64,000 bases of DNA. Origin: Cenococcum geophilum 1.58 (lineage: Eukaryota > Ascomycota > Dothideomycetes > Gloniales > Gloniaceae). A program made the translations under genes and the position numbers. This document shows, one piece after another, positions 13,401-25,139 of the stretch. Numbering within the stretch: position 1 is the stretch's first letter; every line of letters starts with the position of its first letter. The notes beneath the pieces were generated by a model that was not told the origin of the DNA, did not search any database, and was given only the letters and a program-made list of their open reading frames with translations. The stretch covers positions 870,329 through 934,328 of the forward strand of contig KV748226.1 of the NCBI GenBank assembly GCA_001692895.1, read 5' to 3'.

Positions 13401-16162
13401 GCCTAGTACTACATATAATTGATAAGGTAACCCGTTATTAAGCCGCCTGTTAGTTATAAAATATATCTACAAAGCACACCTAGGATATTTTACGGACCTG
13501 CTAAATCAATACATACGTTAGACCCCCGCAGTATATTACCCACAACGCCGGTAAGAACTTCATTAGTAAGGAATTCTAGCAGTATGCTATGGCTATGGCT
13601 ATATTAATAAAAGCCGTTCTAGTTAAGGCGTATTAGTCTGTCGGGCTTATTAAGCGAGCTTACCTAGCCTTATAAAGAGCTTACTAGATTATTATAGACG
13701 AGTATAAGGATATTTAAAAGGAACTAGCTTTACAGATGGCCATAAAAGCTGTTAATAACACCGCTAGCCCTAACGGACTAGTACCCACCCTCTTAGTTTA
13801 CGGAGCCTACCTAAAAATAAGTAACTTAGGCCCTCCTACCCCGTTTATTATAGAACGAGTAGCCATAATATAGAAGGCAATAGCTAAGATAGTTAAGCTA
13901 TAGGCCAAACAAACTGTTAATAACGCCTTATATTACCGCAACGGACCTAATACAACCCCAGTATATAACCTCCCGCTTAACTCTGAAGTCCTTATATAGC
14001 GTAAGAGCGGCAGCTGGAATGGACCCTATTGTCTACTAGTCGTAGAAAACGAGATATACTGCGTATAACTTCTTAGCGGGCCAACTAGCTTTAGAAGCAC
14101 GTCCGTAAAACCCTACTTTCGGCCCAAAACTACCCATAACGTTAAGCCAGATAAACTAGAAGCAACCGCTAAACTAGACGAACTAGAAGCAACTGCTAAA
14201 TTAAATAAACTAGAAGCACCTTTACCTACCTTAGAAGTCCCCTAGAAACCCACTAAACCTACTAAACCTACTATAAAGCGTAGTTAAGGACGCCCCTAAA
14301 AGCACCCCGTAACCAAGAACCCTATAATAGAGAATTACTTAACCTCCGTAGGAACATCCGCAAGGCAACTTCTACCTGCGGATATATTAGTTCTAGTACA
14401 GGAAACCCCGTTTATGGACTTACGACGTAAAGAGATTAACGGACTACTTAAAAAGGGTGTCTTTGCGGTTATAATAGAGAGAGACGTTCTGCAAGGCGTC
14501 CGTATATTTAATTTATACTTTATTAATAAAATTAAGCACCCTAGTACTAATAAAGCTTTCGAAAAATTAAGGCTTATTGTATAAGCCTATAACGACTAAG
14601 GAAAGGACTTAGTCCTTATATAATCGCTTATAATTTAATAAGTCAGTTAACGGATTATACTTATACTTATGCCCGGACTACAGCAAAGCAAACCCGTAGC
14701 TCTTTACCTATAGAATATCTCGTAAGCCTATATGCAGTCTAATACCTACCTAAGTAGGGATATCTTTATACGGCCACCCCCTAAGCTTAACCTATAACTA
14801 GGAACAATCCTATAGGTTGTAAAACCTTTATATAGAGTACCGGAAGCTAGAAACTATTGGTTTAAAATATACTACTAGCACTACGTTAGTAAACTTAAAA
14901 TAGAATAGTCGACCTATAACCCCTGCCTCCTATACAGCCCATTAAACGGCCTTAGTATTGTTAGACTCTAAACAGATAATACCCTATTCTTAGCAGACTA
15001 GACCCTTACGGACGCTAAAGAAACTAAACTATAAAAGGTAAAGTTTTTAGTAAAGCCGTAAGAGTAGTTAACTAAGCAGACTCTAATTAAGTTTAATAGA
15101 GGCTTAATTATATAAAAGGGCAACCTAATTAAGCTAACTTAGGAACGCCAAGTATAAAATCTAAAGCCTATTATAGCAAAGCCTATGGACCTTACTAGTT
15201 CCCGCGGAGAGACCCGCAAGACCGTAAATATAAAGGACTAATACGCTGCACAGCGTGCAAAAGGCGCCTATATTGCCATAGTCTGTTAACCTAAATCTAC
15301 CTACAACCTGTCCTTTACGGCCCAGGCAGTAGACCTATAAGAAGAAAATATTAAGTAGCTTAATAAGCGCATCTAGTGGCAAATCGATAATGCAGCAAGG
15401 GGACTTACTTTTGTACCACTAGACCTAAATTCCCTTAGCCTACTGGTATTTATAGATGCATCTTTTACTAATAACAAAGACCTATTATCACAAATCGGCT
15501 TTGTAATTGTACTTATGGACCGTAATTAGGACGCAAATATACTATACTAGTCCTTAATTAAGTGCAAATAAGTAACCCGAAGTGTACTAGCTTCTAAACT
15601 ATATATATTAGCCTATAGCTTTAATATAGCAGCCGCAATTAAATTAACGGTCTAGAAGATTCTATAACTAGAGTAGTTACCCCTAGTTTTATATACTAAT
15701 TTAAAGTCCCTTTATAACTGCCTAGTTAAACTAGGTACAATATAAGAGAAGAGGCTTATAGTCAACCTAATATACTTACGTTAGGCCTACGAATGACGTA
15801 AGATTATAGAGGTCAAATGGATTAGTAGCGGAGACAACCTAGTAGACGCCATAACTAAGGCAAAGCCGTGTCAAGCTCTTAAAACCCTAATTAATATAAA
15901 TAAGCTTAACCTACAGGTTATAGAATGGGTAGAGCGAGACTAACGGAGCATTTATGGTTTAGTTACGGCCCGTCAAAAGGCCGTATAGTTCATTTTACGG
16001 ACCATAAGCAGGACTTACAGCTAGCTTGGAGTACTATTTAGAAGGCAACCCAGAAGGCACCTTAGGAGGGATTTTCTATGTATTTTCTTATGTGTTTTAT
16101 AGTCCTATTAAGACAATTACGGAGGCTATATATAAGTGGTTTGATTTTCCAAGTACCGCTAG

Positions 16163-16433
16163 TATATAATTACAGCACCTGTCGTACCAACCGCGTGCTT
16201 ACACGTTCGGTACGCCGAGTACGCGTTTACGCGTTTAGTGCACTAACTACCCGCTTACGCGTCTAGTGCACTTCTAAAGCACTAACTAATTAGGGGGGAG
16301 GCGCATTAGTATATAGACTACGTAGTTTGCTTTATACAATTAACAGTTACTACTATCCCAAAGAGTATACGATACTATATGTATTTCGTGCCCTAGGATA
16401 TGACTTACTCGTGCTATTATATTAGTACAAACA
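16163..16433 (+). repeat. Copia-C 3' LTR
   Basis: 271 bp ending AGTACAAACA, followed directly by the CCTAG target duplication and then by the rest of the Gypsy-1 reverse transcriptase. Confidence 0.93.
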
Positions 16434-19288
16434 CCTAGTAATGCTATTTAGTATAAAAAACGGTCCTAGTACGTTTTAGTAATACGTTAATAATACGCTT
16501 CGTAAATTCCTTAATATATTAATCTATTAATTTTCGCTTTTTAAGCATTAGAAGCACGTCTAAATAGTCCTTAAACGCCTATAAGACGCGGGCTTATAAT
16601 GCGATATTAAGAAATGCAAGTTCTATGCGTCTAAAGTTATATACTTAGGCCTAATTATATCCTATAACGGAATTAAAATAGACCCTAAGAAAATTGCTAT
16701 AATTATAAACTAGGAAAGTCCTAGTAGTATATAAGACATCTAAGGATTTCTAGAATTTGTAAATTTCTACTATTAATTTATCGATTACTTCTTAAAAATT
16801 GTTTAGCTATTAGTAAACTTAATAAGGAAGAATATAAGATTTAAATAGACTACTAAATATAAATAAGCTTTTAATAACCTAAAATATTATTTTATAACTG
16901 CCCTAATTCTTACCTACTTTAATCTAGACCTTAAATATATTGTTAAAATTAACTTATCTAATTATGTACTAGGAGGAGTATTATCACAATATAATAAAAA
17001 CGGCGAGCTGCGCCTAGTAGCCTTTCTTTTTTAGAAACTTACCCCTGCTAAATTAAACTATAAGATATATAATAAGGAACTACTTGCAATTATTAGATAC
17101 TTTAAATAATGGCGTTTAAAACTTAAAGGATTATTATTCCTAATACGCGTATTAACGGACTATAAAAACCTGTAGTACTTTATAACTATAAAGCAATTAA
17201 CGTAGCGCTAAATTTATTAGGCCGAATACCTTTTATAATTTAACTTTAAGATTACGTACTAACTTAGTAAACTTAATTAGAAGCCTAACTTATTAATATA
17301 ATAATTATAAAACTTACCTATAAACGCCTCTAACGAATAGATTATAAATTAATTACAAATTCTACTACCCCCTAAACGCTTTAAGAAACTACGCCCTATA
17401 TTTTTAAATGTAGAGCTTAATAGGAATAAATTAGAAATTAATAAGTGGGATATAGAAATTAATAAATTAATAGAACATAAATATAAGAACAATCCCTAGA
17501 TAGTAGATGTAATAAAAGCGATTTAAGTAGGGAAACGGCAATATAAGGATATTATACTCGCTAAATGCGAAATCCGTAATAATTGGTTATACTATTAATA
17601 AAAGATAGTAATCCCAAATTCCGAACCCTTATAATTTTAAATACTCAAATTTATACACAATTCCCCTATAGTAGGGCACCCTAGCTATATAAAGACCTAT
17701 AAAATTATCTAATAAGTATATTACTGGCCTATAATGTATAACTATATACGAAAATACATTTAAGTATACAGAATATGCGTGCGTAGGAAGACCTCTTATA
17801 TAAAGAAGTAAGGAGTACTTTAACTGGTGCTAATTCCAATATAAAAATAGCGAGATATTTTAATTAACTTTATAGTTAACCTACCTAACAGTAGTAGGTT
17901 TACAAATGTTATAGTAGTTATTAACTATTTTATAAAAATGCAATATATAATTCCTATAGACTTAATTAATATAATATTAGTAGCCGAATATTTTATTAAG
18001 CATGTCTTTAAGCTATACGGACTTCCTAATTCGATAATATCTAACTACGGAAGCCAGTTTATTTTAGACTTCTAGTAAGCCCTATATAAATATAACTCTT
18101 AACTATATTTTATTCTAAGATAGACGGTTAAACTAAAATTACAAACGCGATTATAGAATAATACCTATAAATATACTACTCCTACCTGCAAAACAACTAG
18201 GAAAAGTGGCTACCTTTAGCTAAGTTTACTGCGAATAATATAAGAAATAAATTAATAGGCGTAACGCCGTTTTACGCAACCTATAAATAAAACCCTTAAC
18301 TTAGATTTAAACCACGACTTAAAATTAATATAACAGGACCTATAATTAAGAGGATTTAACTAATTAACGTGTATAACTTTGCTAATTAAATAAAGCAGTT
18401 AACGGAACTATTATAAAGTAAATTAGCGTACGCTTAAACGGTATAGGAATAGTATATAAATAAAGGATAAGCTCCCACGTAGGACTTTAAGGAAGGTAAT
18501 ATAGTTTACCTAAATATATAAAACCTAAAGACTTAACAACCCTTAAAGAAACTTAATTAGAAGTTTGTAGGCCTATACCAAATTAAGAAAAGACTAAGCC
18601 CGTACGCTTATAAGCTTAAACTACTAACTAAGATAAAAATATATCCGACGTTTTATATAAGCTTATTATAATCTTTAAAGGGTAAACCCATAACTTATAA
18701 AGTGCCGCCACTACCTCTTATAATTATTAACAACGGTAACAGTTCTTACTTTATTAACTTAATTAACAATATATAATAAAAATATAATCTAAACAATTTA
18801 AACTCCTTATTAAGTAGGAAGGATATAAAATATAAACTTAGGAAACCTATAACTAGATTAAGACCAATGCGCCTTCCCTAGTAAAAGAATTCCACGAAGA
18901 CTATCCTTTGCGGCCTACTTTAGCTAAATAGACATAATATAAAGGCAAACGATTGCTACCTAATATAAATACACAAAATATAATAGCAGGAAGCTTAAAA
19001 TTAAAAAGAACTTAAAATATATTATAATATTTATAAGCTTTGCAGTGTGTGGAATTAAGTAAACGACTTAATTATAAATCTATAGAAATTAGGTGAAATA
19101 TATACACAAAAGTAGAGCCCTGACAGTAGGGTCTATGACTTAATCTTTAACTTATTTAAGCCATATACGAGGTATACGAGGTATATAAAAGTAGTGTTGA
19201 TGCAGCCTTCTAGGCTGCAACCTTGTGTCTTAGCACAGTCCAGGTAGTCGGTTATAATATTTATAATACGATTATATAATACGTAAGA

Positions 19289-19470
19289 TATTAAGGAACT
19301 TTAACCGCCGGTTAAAGTTATCTAATTAGTTAGATCCGCCTTACTAAGACCTACTATAAAGATATTAGTTCTGCTTACCGCCTTAACTAAGCTAATAGCG
19401 ATTTTCTATCCCGGGATAGAAAATCCTAATTAGCCTATTTAATAATAGAATTGGTAAAACTCTATACCGC
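19289..19470. repeat. retroelement end module shared with 58473
   Basis: From TATTAAGGAACTTTAACC this ~180-bp stretch matches 58473-58660 along its length, and its first 50 bp also match ~36168-36222. It opens with a hairpin (AACTTTAACC, 3-base loop, GGTTAAAGTT; 19297-19319) followed by TCTAATTAGTTAGAT. It probably represents one end of a Gypsy LTR (TG changed to TA), but no partner LTR is in the window. Confidence 0.6.
19400..19425. repeat. perfect 26-bp palindrome
   Basis: GATTTTCTATCCC (19400-19412) is followed by its exact reverse complement (19413-19425). This is the best preserved of five copies in the window. Confidence 0.9.
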
Positions 19471-19867
19471 CACCTAATGCAAAAACATAATACGCGATAA
19501 GTTATAAGTCTTAACTAAAATTAAATTATTTAGACCTTTAGCTAAAAAGGGGGGTACTATAACAGGACTAGCCTAGTTATAGTAGGAATATTTTAATAAA
19601 ATACTTAATAAATAAATTCTAACGCTTTAACCAAATTCTACTAGATTAATTAAATTACTAAAGTCCGTTAAAGACCGCGTGCGTATATATACACGCATTA
19701 ATCACCAAGTCCCTAACTATTTAATTATATAATTCTCTTATTATTCCTTTCTCTTTTTTACGTAACGTCTTATTCTTAGCGAGAACTATATACCCTTAGA
19801 TTTAGATAGAATTATATTATTCCTTTAAATCTTCCCTAAAGTCTCTCCGCGTCCTTATAATAAGATT
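19471..19867. other. unassigned; possible polypurine tract and LTR start
   Basis: No coding signal. AAAAAGGGGGGTAC at 19540-19553 looks like a polypurine tract and is followed by TATAACAGGACTAGCC, which has the look of an LTR start with its TG changed to TA. No second copy was found, so the LTR reading stays weak. Confidence 0.35.
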
Positions 19868-19936
19868 AAGAAGTATAAGAAGATTATATTTTTCTTTTAG
19901 AGAGGCCCTTTTTAGCTAATTTATCTACTATATTAT
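19868..19936 (-). mobile_element. LINE scrap, same family as LINE-2
   Basis: About 65 bp (AAGAAGATTATATTTTTC then AGAGAGGCCCTTTTTAGCT) closely match 30832-30890 inside the minus-strand LINE-2, near its RNase H end. Too short to show its own boundaries or target duplication. It may be a truncated insertion or a piece carried along by another element. Confidence 0.7.
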
Positions 19937-19975
19937 CTCTAACGTAGTCTGCGGGCCAATGGGCCATGCGGGCCT

Positions 19976-20324
19976 CCGGGCCATATTAAAACCTCTAGAA
20001 AATCCATACTTAAATATCTTAACAACCATATAATAATAAATTCTAATAATTTAGATTTAGACTTTTATATATACTCTGCAGCTTCTATTAAAGTTGCATT
20101 ATAAATAGTTTAGTAGTTTTTAAGATATTAAAATTTAGGGGCTAAAATGAGGCCAGATTACTATATCTTAAAAACCACTAAACTATTTACGATGCAACTT
20201 TAATAGAAGCTGCAGAGTATATGTAAAAGTCTAAATCTAAATTATTAGAATTTATTATTATGTGGTTGTTAAGATATTAAATTATAGATTTTCTAATTTT
20301 TGGTGAGGTTTTGATGTGGCCCGG
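19976..20324. mobile_element. fold-back MITE, about 350 bp
   Basis: Almost the whole length is one inverted repeat: left arm 19976-20128, loop ~20129-20162, right arm 20163-20324. The ends read CCGGGCCATATTAAAACC and, in reverse complement, CCGGGCCACATCAAAACC; an inner matching block is CTCTGCAGCTTCTATTAAAG. The right arm carries about 10 extra bases near the tip. There is no coding capacity. The flanks (GGCCT / AAGGG) give no clear target duplication, so the superfamily is open. It sits just upstream of the Gypsy-2 gag. Confidence 0.8.
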
Positions 20325-23300
20325 AAGGGCAATTACCTATTAAAATTAAGATATAAAACGCCAAGACGTTTATAAAAATGGTAGTATAAGACCCTAATAA
20401 ATACTACTGCCTTTTATAGAACTACCACCTAAAGCTTATACGAGTTGAGATGCGTATTATTTAAGATCGCGATATTATTTAAGACCTATAAGCTTATAAG
20501 GCGCTCGCTAATAATATACGTTAAGAAACTAAAGATAACCCCCGCGTATCTAAACGTAACATTTAATAGTTAAAGAAGAATAAGATTATACTAATCGCTA
20601 TAGTTACTAAGAAAAAAGGCATAATTAAATATCTATAATCTTAGCTTAATAAGCATATTTATAATAATACTAGATACCTCTCTACTATATATAACACTAC
20701 CTAAGTCTTTACGCCCCCGGCAACTTTACCTACTTAATACTTAATAGAGGGTTAATACTAAGTAGCTTTACCTAATAGGAACCCCTACTAAAGTAGTAAT
20801 AATAAAAGCTATAATAATTGGACCTAAACTACTACCGTAGGGTTTAATATACGCTACCTTAATCCCTTAGTCTTCTAGGGAGACTGTAAGGAATATAGCC
20901 ACTAGAAGATATAAATCCGTAAAAAACTAACTTAGAGCGCCTACTTTTTTCCTACGGAAGATACTAAGATTGGCTATATTATTGGGCGAATAAAGGGTAT
21001 ACTATTTAATAGACTCTTTACCCAATAGGAGACTAATAGCCCCTAAAAGTGGTAGTTTTACTAAGAAGTCCTTAATAATCTTAACCTAATATACCGCGAC
21101 TATAACCTACTGGCCACTAACTAAGCTAAACTATATGCCTTAAAGATGAGCCCTACCGAATTATTTAATAAGTTCTATATTAAATTCTAGGAATACACTA
21201 AAGCCCTTACCTAAGACAATACTAAAGACTAAAAGGATCTTCTTAAAAAAGTTACTTATTGCCTTAGTTACGTAGCCGCTAGCTATAACTATAATAATAG
21301 TTATAAGATGGTAGCAGCCCTATAGAAGATTAAATAATAACTAAATTAGATTACTACTACTAACCCTTACTTAAAGACCTCTCTATAAAAGCCCTTTAGG
21401 CCTACTAAACCTATATATACTAAGCCACTAACGCTTATTACCTTAAGTACCACTAGAGCTAATATTAACCTCTCTATACTAATTTTTCTATGGGAACTCT
21501 TAGATAGAGAGCGTAAGCTACTCTAGAAACTAGGACGCTACTATAAATGCCGTTAAGAAGGCTATTATTATAATAATCTAAACTTCCTAATAGCTAGGTT
21601 TAGTACCTGCCGCCTAATACTTAACCTAATACCCTAAATACTAAATATATTGCTACGCGCCACTACAATATAAGACGAAGACGTAGTAATAGCAGTAGAA
21701 TTAGATATAAAAGCAAAAAATGCTAAGTTTTAGCCCTAAGTTGTAGGTTAGGACGCCCTAATAATAGAGGGATTTATATATTGGCCTACTTAATAGATAA
21801 CTTAGTAAAAATAAACGGACGGAAATAGATAGTTTTACCTATAATAGGAACTACTACTAAAAAATAATATAAAAGCCGTTTTATAATTAACTGCGGAGCT
21901 ACTAACTAATTTATAGATACTAAACTTATATATACTTATAACCTACCTACCTTACCCCTTACTAAAGCCCGCGCCCTATAACTTACTAACAGTAGTTATA
22001 CCGTATAGAAGATTACCTATATAGTATAACTCTACTTAGATATAAACGGGCACTAGAAAGAGCTTTAGGCCTATATTATACTACTTGCTAACTACCCTAT
22101 TATCCTTAAAATAAGCTAGCCTAAATAACACAACCCCGCTATTAACTGGGAAAAGAGAAAAGTAACCTTTAACTCTAAATACTATAGAGAGACTTGCCTA
22201 GGATATAGCCTAGCCGTCTTTATTTACTTACTAGGATATTAACCTAAGAAACCCCTTATTATCCTACCTATAACTAACTGCTACTATATAAATACCGTGG
22301 CTTTTTACCGTATAGTATATAGGAAAGGCTAGATTATTACTATAGCTTCCTAATTATAACTATATAAGCTTAATAAAAAAAATAAAACTATATCCTTTAT
22401 AGTAATAGGATAGATATAGTTAACTTTTTAGAAGACAACACCCCTATAAAACTCTATAGACTTTTACCTTTAAACTTTAAGAAGTATATAAAACTTAAAA
22501 AAGGACTTACTAATAAAGAACTCCGTAAGCTCCTTCCTAAAAGGTATTATAACTTTATTAATATATGCTTATAAAAGGGCGTAGATATACTTCCCCTATA
22601 TTAACCTAATAACTATACTATTAATATTAAATAAGGAAAAACGCTACCTTATAAGAGACCCTACCTAATATTAAAAGATAAACTTTTAGTTATAAGAAAG
22701 TATATCAACAAGCACCTTAATAAAGGGTTTATTTATCCCAGTATATTACTAGCAGCCGCCCCTATTCTTCTTACTAAGAAGTTAAAAAAAGGTATTTAAT
22801 TCTATATTAACTATAGAGGACTTAACGCTATTATAATTAAAAACTAATACCTAGTACCGCTTATACGGGAGACCCTTAAGCGGCTTAGCCAAGCCAAAAT
22901 CTATACTAAGCTTAATATTATTGCTGCCTTTAACTATCTTTAAATACGGGAAGGTAATAAATAGAAAACCGCATTTATATTGCGCTTCGGCCAATTTAAA
23001 TATACCGTTATACCCTTTAGTATATATAACGGCCTAGGTACCTTTTAAAGCTATATTAATAATACCTTACGGGACTACCTTAATAAGTTCTGCTCTGCGT
23101 ACCTGGATAATATACTTATTTATAATAATAACCTTTCTAAGCATACTAAACACGTTTAAAAAGTCCTATAGCGCCTTAGGGACGTAAAACTTTATATTAA
23201 TTTAAAGAAATGTAAATTCTTAGTTATAGAAGTAAAATACCTTAGACTAATTGTTACTACTAAGGGTGTCTATATAGACCCTAAGAAGGTATATATAATT

Positions 23301-23579
23301 ACTAAACTTCTTAGACTTGTTATACTAAAAGAGGAGCTCTTGCTGCACCCGGCCTAAAAAGACTAAAACTAACCAAAAGAACCCTAAAAAACACCTAGAG
23401 AATCCCCCTAAGATGCATGCATTGTAGGGGAGGCATACGTTAAATGATAGTGGTTTGTACTCACGCGCGTCCACTAAAACCACGCCCAGCAATGGCCCTC
23501 TATAATAAGAACGGGCGAATACCATACTATAAAGCGGAAAGACCTTTATTAAGAAGGTATCTGACAAAATATAAAGCCT

Positions 23580-25060
23580 ATTAGACGTGTCTAGTATCTA
23601 CAGTTATAGGGGAGCAACCGTTAGCTATAATGAACTAATACTGCTAGTAGAATGGCTCCGCTAGTCTAGTGAACCCTAGGCGCCCCTTTAGCAAACCCTT
23701 AACCAAATCCTCTAACGGTTAAGTAAAATTAAAAATAAACAAAATCCCTCCTTACCGGCGAACCGCACCTAGGCCACTATAGCTGCGTATCTATAGCATA
23801 GGGAACCTACCCCCCTAAAGATAATATCCGGGTATATAATTATAATATAACTAAATATAGAAAAAGCAGAGGGGCTTAGGGGATAATTAGAAATAGAAGT
23901 CCTTACGGAGATTTATAAAGAGGTTTATAACGCTATTATAGTCCAATACCTTAGGAGCGGAGATATTAGAGTTACCTTAAGGGACTAATAGGNAAAGGAA
24001 CGAGCCGTTAGGGCAGGGGATAGGCTAGGAGAACATATTGGCATAAAAGTGCTCCGTGAAGATTACCCAGTTAAAGTCCTAGCGGTTCCCCTAAGCTTTA
24101 GGGTAGAAAAGGGACGCTAGGCGGACAATATAGCAACTATATATAAGATAGTAAAACAAATAGAACGCCTTATACTAGGACTTAAGATCACCTAAATCTA
24201 ATAGCTTTAATAGGAAAATATAAACTAAGCATATAATAAAAATAATAAAAGAATATAAGGGTTGCTAGAGACTTGCTAGGGAAACGCTAGTTAAACGCAT
24301 GGCTCCCTTATTGTTAGTATATATATACTAGGAATACAGAAACTTCTTATTTAAAAAGGTATTATTATAAATGGCCTTATATACAACGTAAGGCTCTATA
24401 ACTATAGACTCCGCCTAAAACGATATTATTGCTGCGTATAATAGGGACATACCTAATCCACATGCGCAGCACAGGTGTGCTGTAGCCACTGTGCAGGCCC
24501 CTATAATATAAGATAATACTTAAATCAAAACCAAATAAAATGCGTAAACTGCCACTAAAGCATATATAAGGCGTAGGAGAGAGTAAACTGCATTAAATAT
24601 AGGAGATGGAAGGTAAGGGCTTAATAGCTGCGGGAATAACTGTACGCTAGGTTATACGAATAGAAATAATAGGTAATAAGCTAGGGGGGCACGGGTGCCT
24701 TTCTAGCGTTTCCTACCTTTAATACTAGGGGGCTAGGCTAGCTATCCTAAGCCTTAACGGGCTAGAAGCGACGCTACGCGATATTATTAGACCGTATAGG
24801 GATATAAGGGTCACAGGGGACACAAGGGAGAGGATGCCCTGTAGGAAGACCCTTATAGACAGCTATAGCAAGCTTAAAACTAGGACAATTAAGAATTAGA
24901 CTTAACGCGGCAAATATAACATTTATAGCTAACTCTTAAAGGGTATATAGCTAACTAATAAGAATAGGGGAAAAACCGGAGATAATAACAGATTTAGATA
25001 TAGAAGCGCTAATAGGAACACAAGATACGGAAATGGAAAGCTCTATATAAAATAAGTAGC
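23580..25060 (+). pseudogene. LINE-1 ORF1 (gag-like, zinc knuckles), decayed
   Basis: ORF1 proteins of this LINE type bind the element RNA in the ribonucleoprotein particle. Here one frame at ~24415-24600 shows three consecutive CCHC-type knuckles: a first with GH and a closing C (its first cysteine appears changed to tyrosine), a second reading CCSHCAGPY, and a third reading CVNCH followed by a closing C. Upstream, 23580-24400 gives charged, partly helical-looking sequence with stops that are TAA or TAG where Gln codons would be expected. The start is not determinable; an ATG at ~23629 is one candidate. Not functional. Confidence 0.7.
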
Positions 25061-25139
25061 AACTAGGGTATAGATATAAGAGATAGAAGTTCTAAATGTC
25101 CTAAAGAAAGTGGAAATAGAAGAAGCGAGGAACGAAGGA

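Larger units (their letters stand above)
10227..16433 (+). mobile_element. Copia-C, complete-length Ty1/Copia element in Gypsy-1 reverse transcriptase
   Basis: Two 271-bp LTRs (10227-10497, 16163-16433) bound a plus-strand Copia body. CCTAG repeats at 10222-10226 and 16434-16438 as the target duplication. Gag is recognisable from ~11600 (NFDFKLTIFTDLC, then GPEYKRNILT), a cysteine-rich motif lies near 12330, protease near 12740 (the STAGYRQYL stretch), integrase ~13180-14150, reverse transcriptase ~14430-15050 (the LVLIQSLIIQ region, then ARNYWFKIYY) and RNase H ~15400-15940 (LYTNLKSLYNCLVKLG and VDAITKA). It looks whole in layout with many breaks. A leader of ~1.1 kb (10498-11600), rich in TTACGGACC-like repeats, precedes gag. 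The LTRs differ almost only by transitions. It is younger than Gypsy-1. Confidence 0.93.
3290..19288 (+). mobile_element. Gypsy-1, Ty3/Gypsy element with chromodomain, nested by two Copia elements
   Basis: Fossil Gypsy pol on the plus strand in three pieces. Protease lies at ~3300-3540 and 9532-9700. Reverse transcriptase lies at ~9880-10226 and 16434-16900 (before the break GLFKYLV; after it the CDIKKCKF and FLEFVNFY regions). RNase H is at ~16960-17300, integrase at ~17600-18420, and a chromodomain-like stretch at ~18760-18900. Copia-B and Copia-C interrupt it; removing them rejoins the pol order. Gag and both LTRs are not recognisable. Heavily broken (many tens of breaks), and older than both insertions. 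18960-19288 has no coding signal but holds a small hairpin at 19202-19218. Both ends are approximate. Confidence 0.8.

Noticed and set aside
16078-16266. Forward open frame at 16078-16266
   Set aside because: It straddles the end of the Copia-C body and its 3' LTR; no protein family resemblance.
19555-19867. A full LTR starting TATAACAGGACTAGCC
   Set aside because: The polypurine-like run before it is suggestive, but no second copy, end or target duplication was found in the window.
23325-23567. Minus-strand open frame of 80 codons at 23325-23567
   Set aside because: Lies at the 5' end of the plus-strand LINE-1, with no supporting homology or composition.
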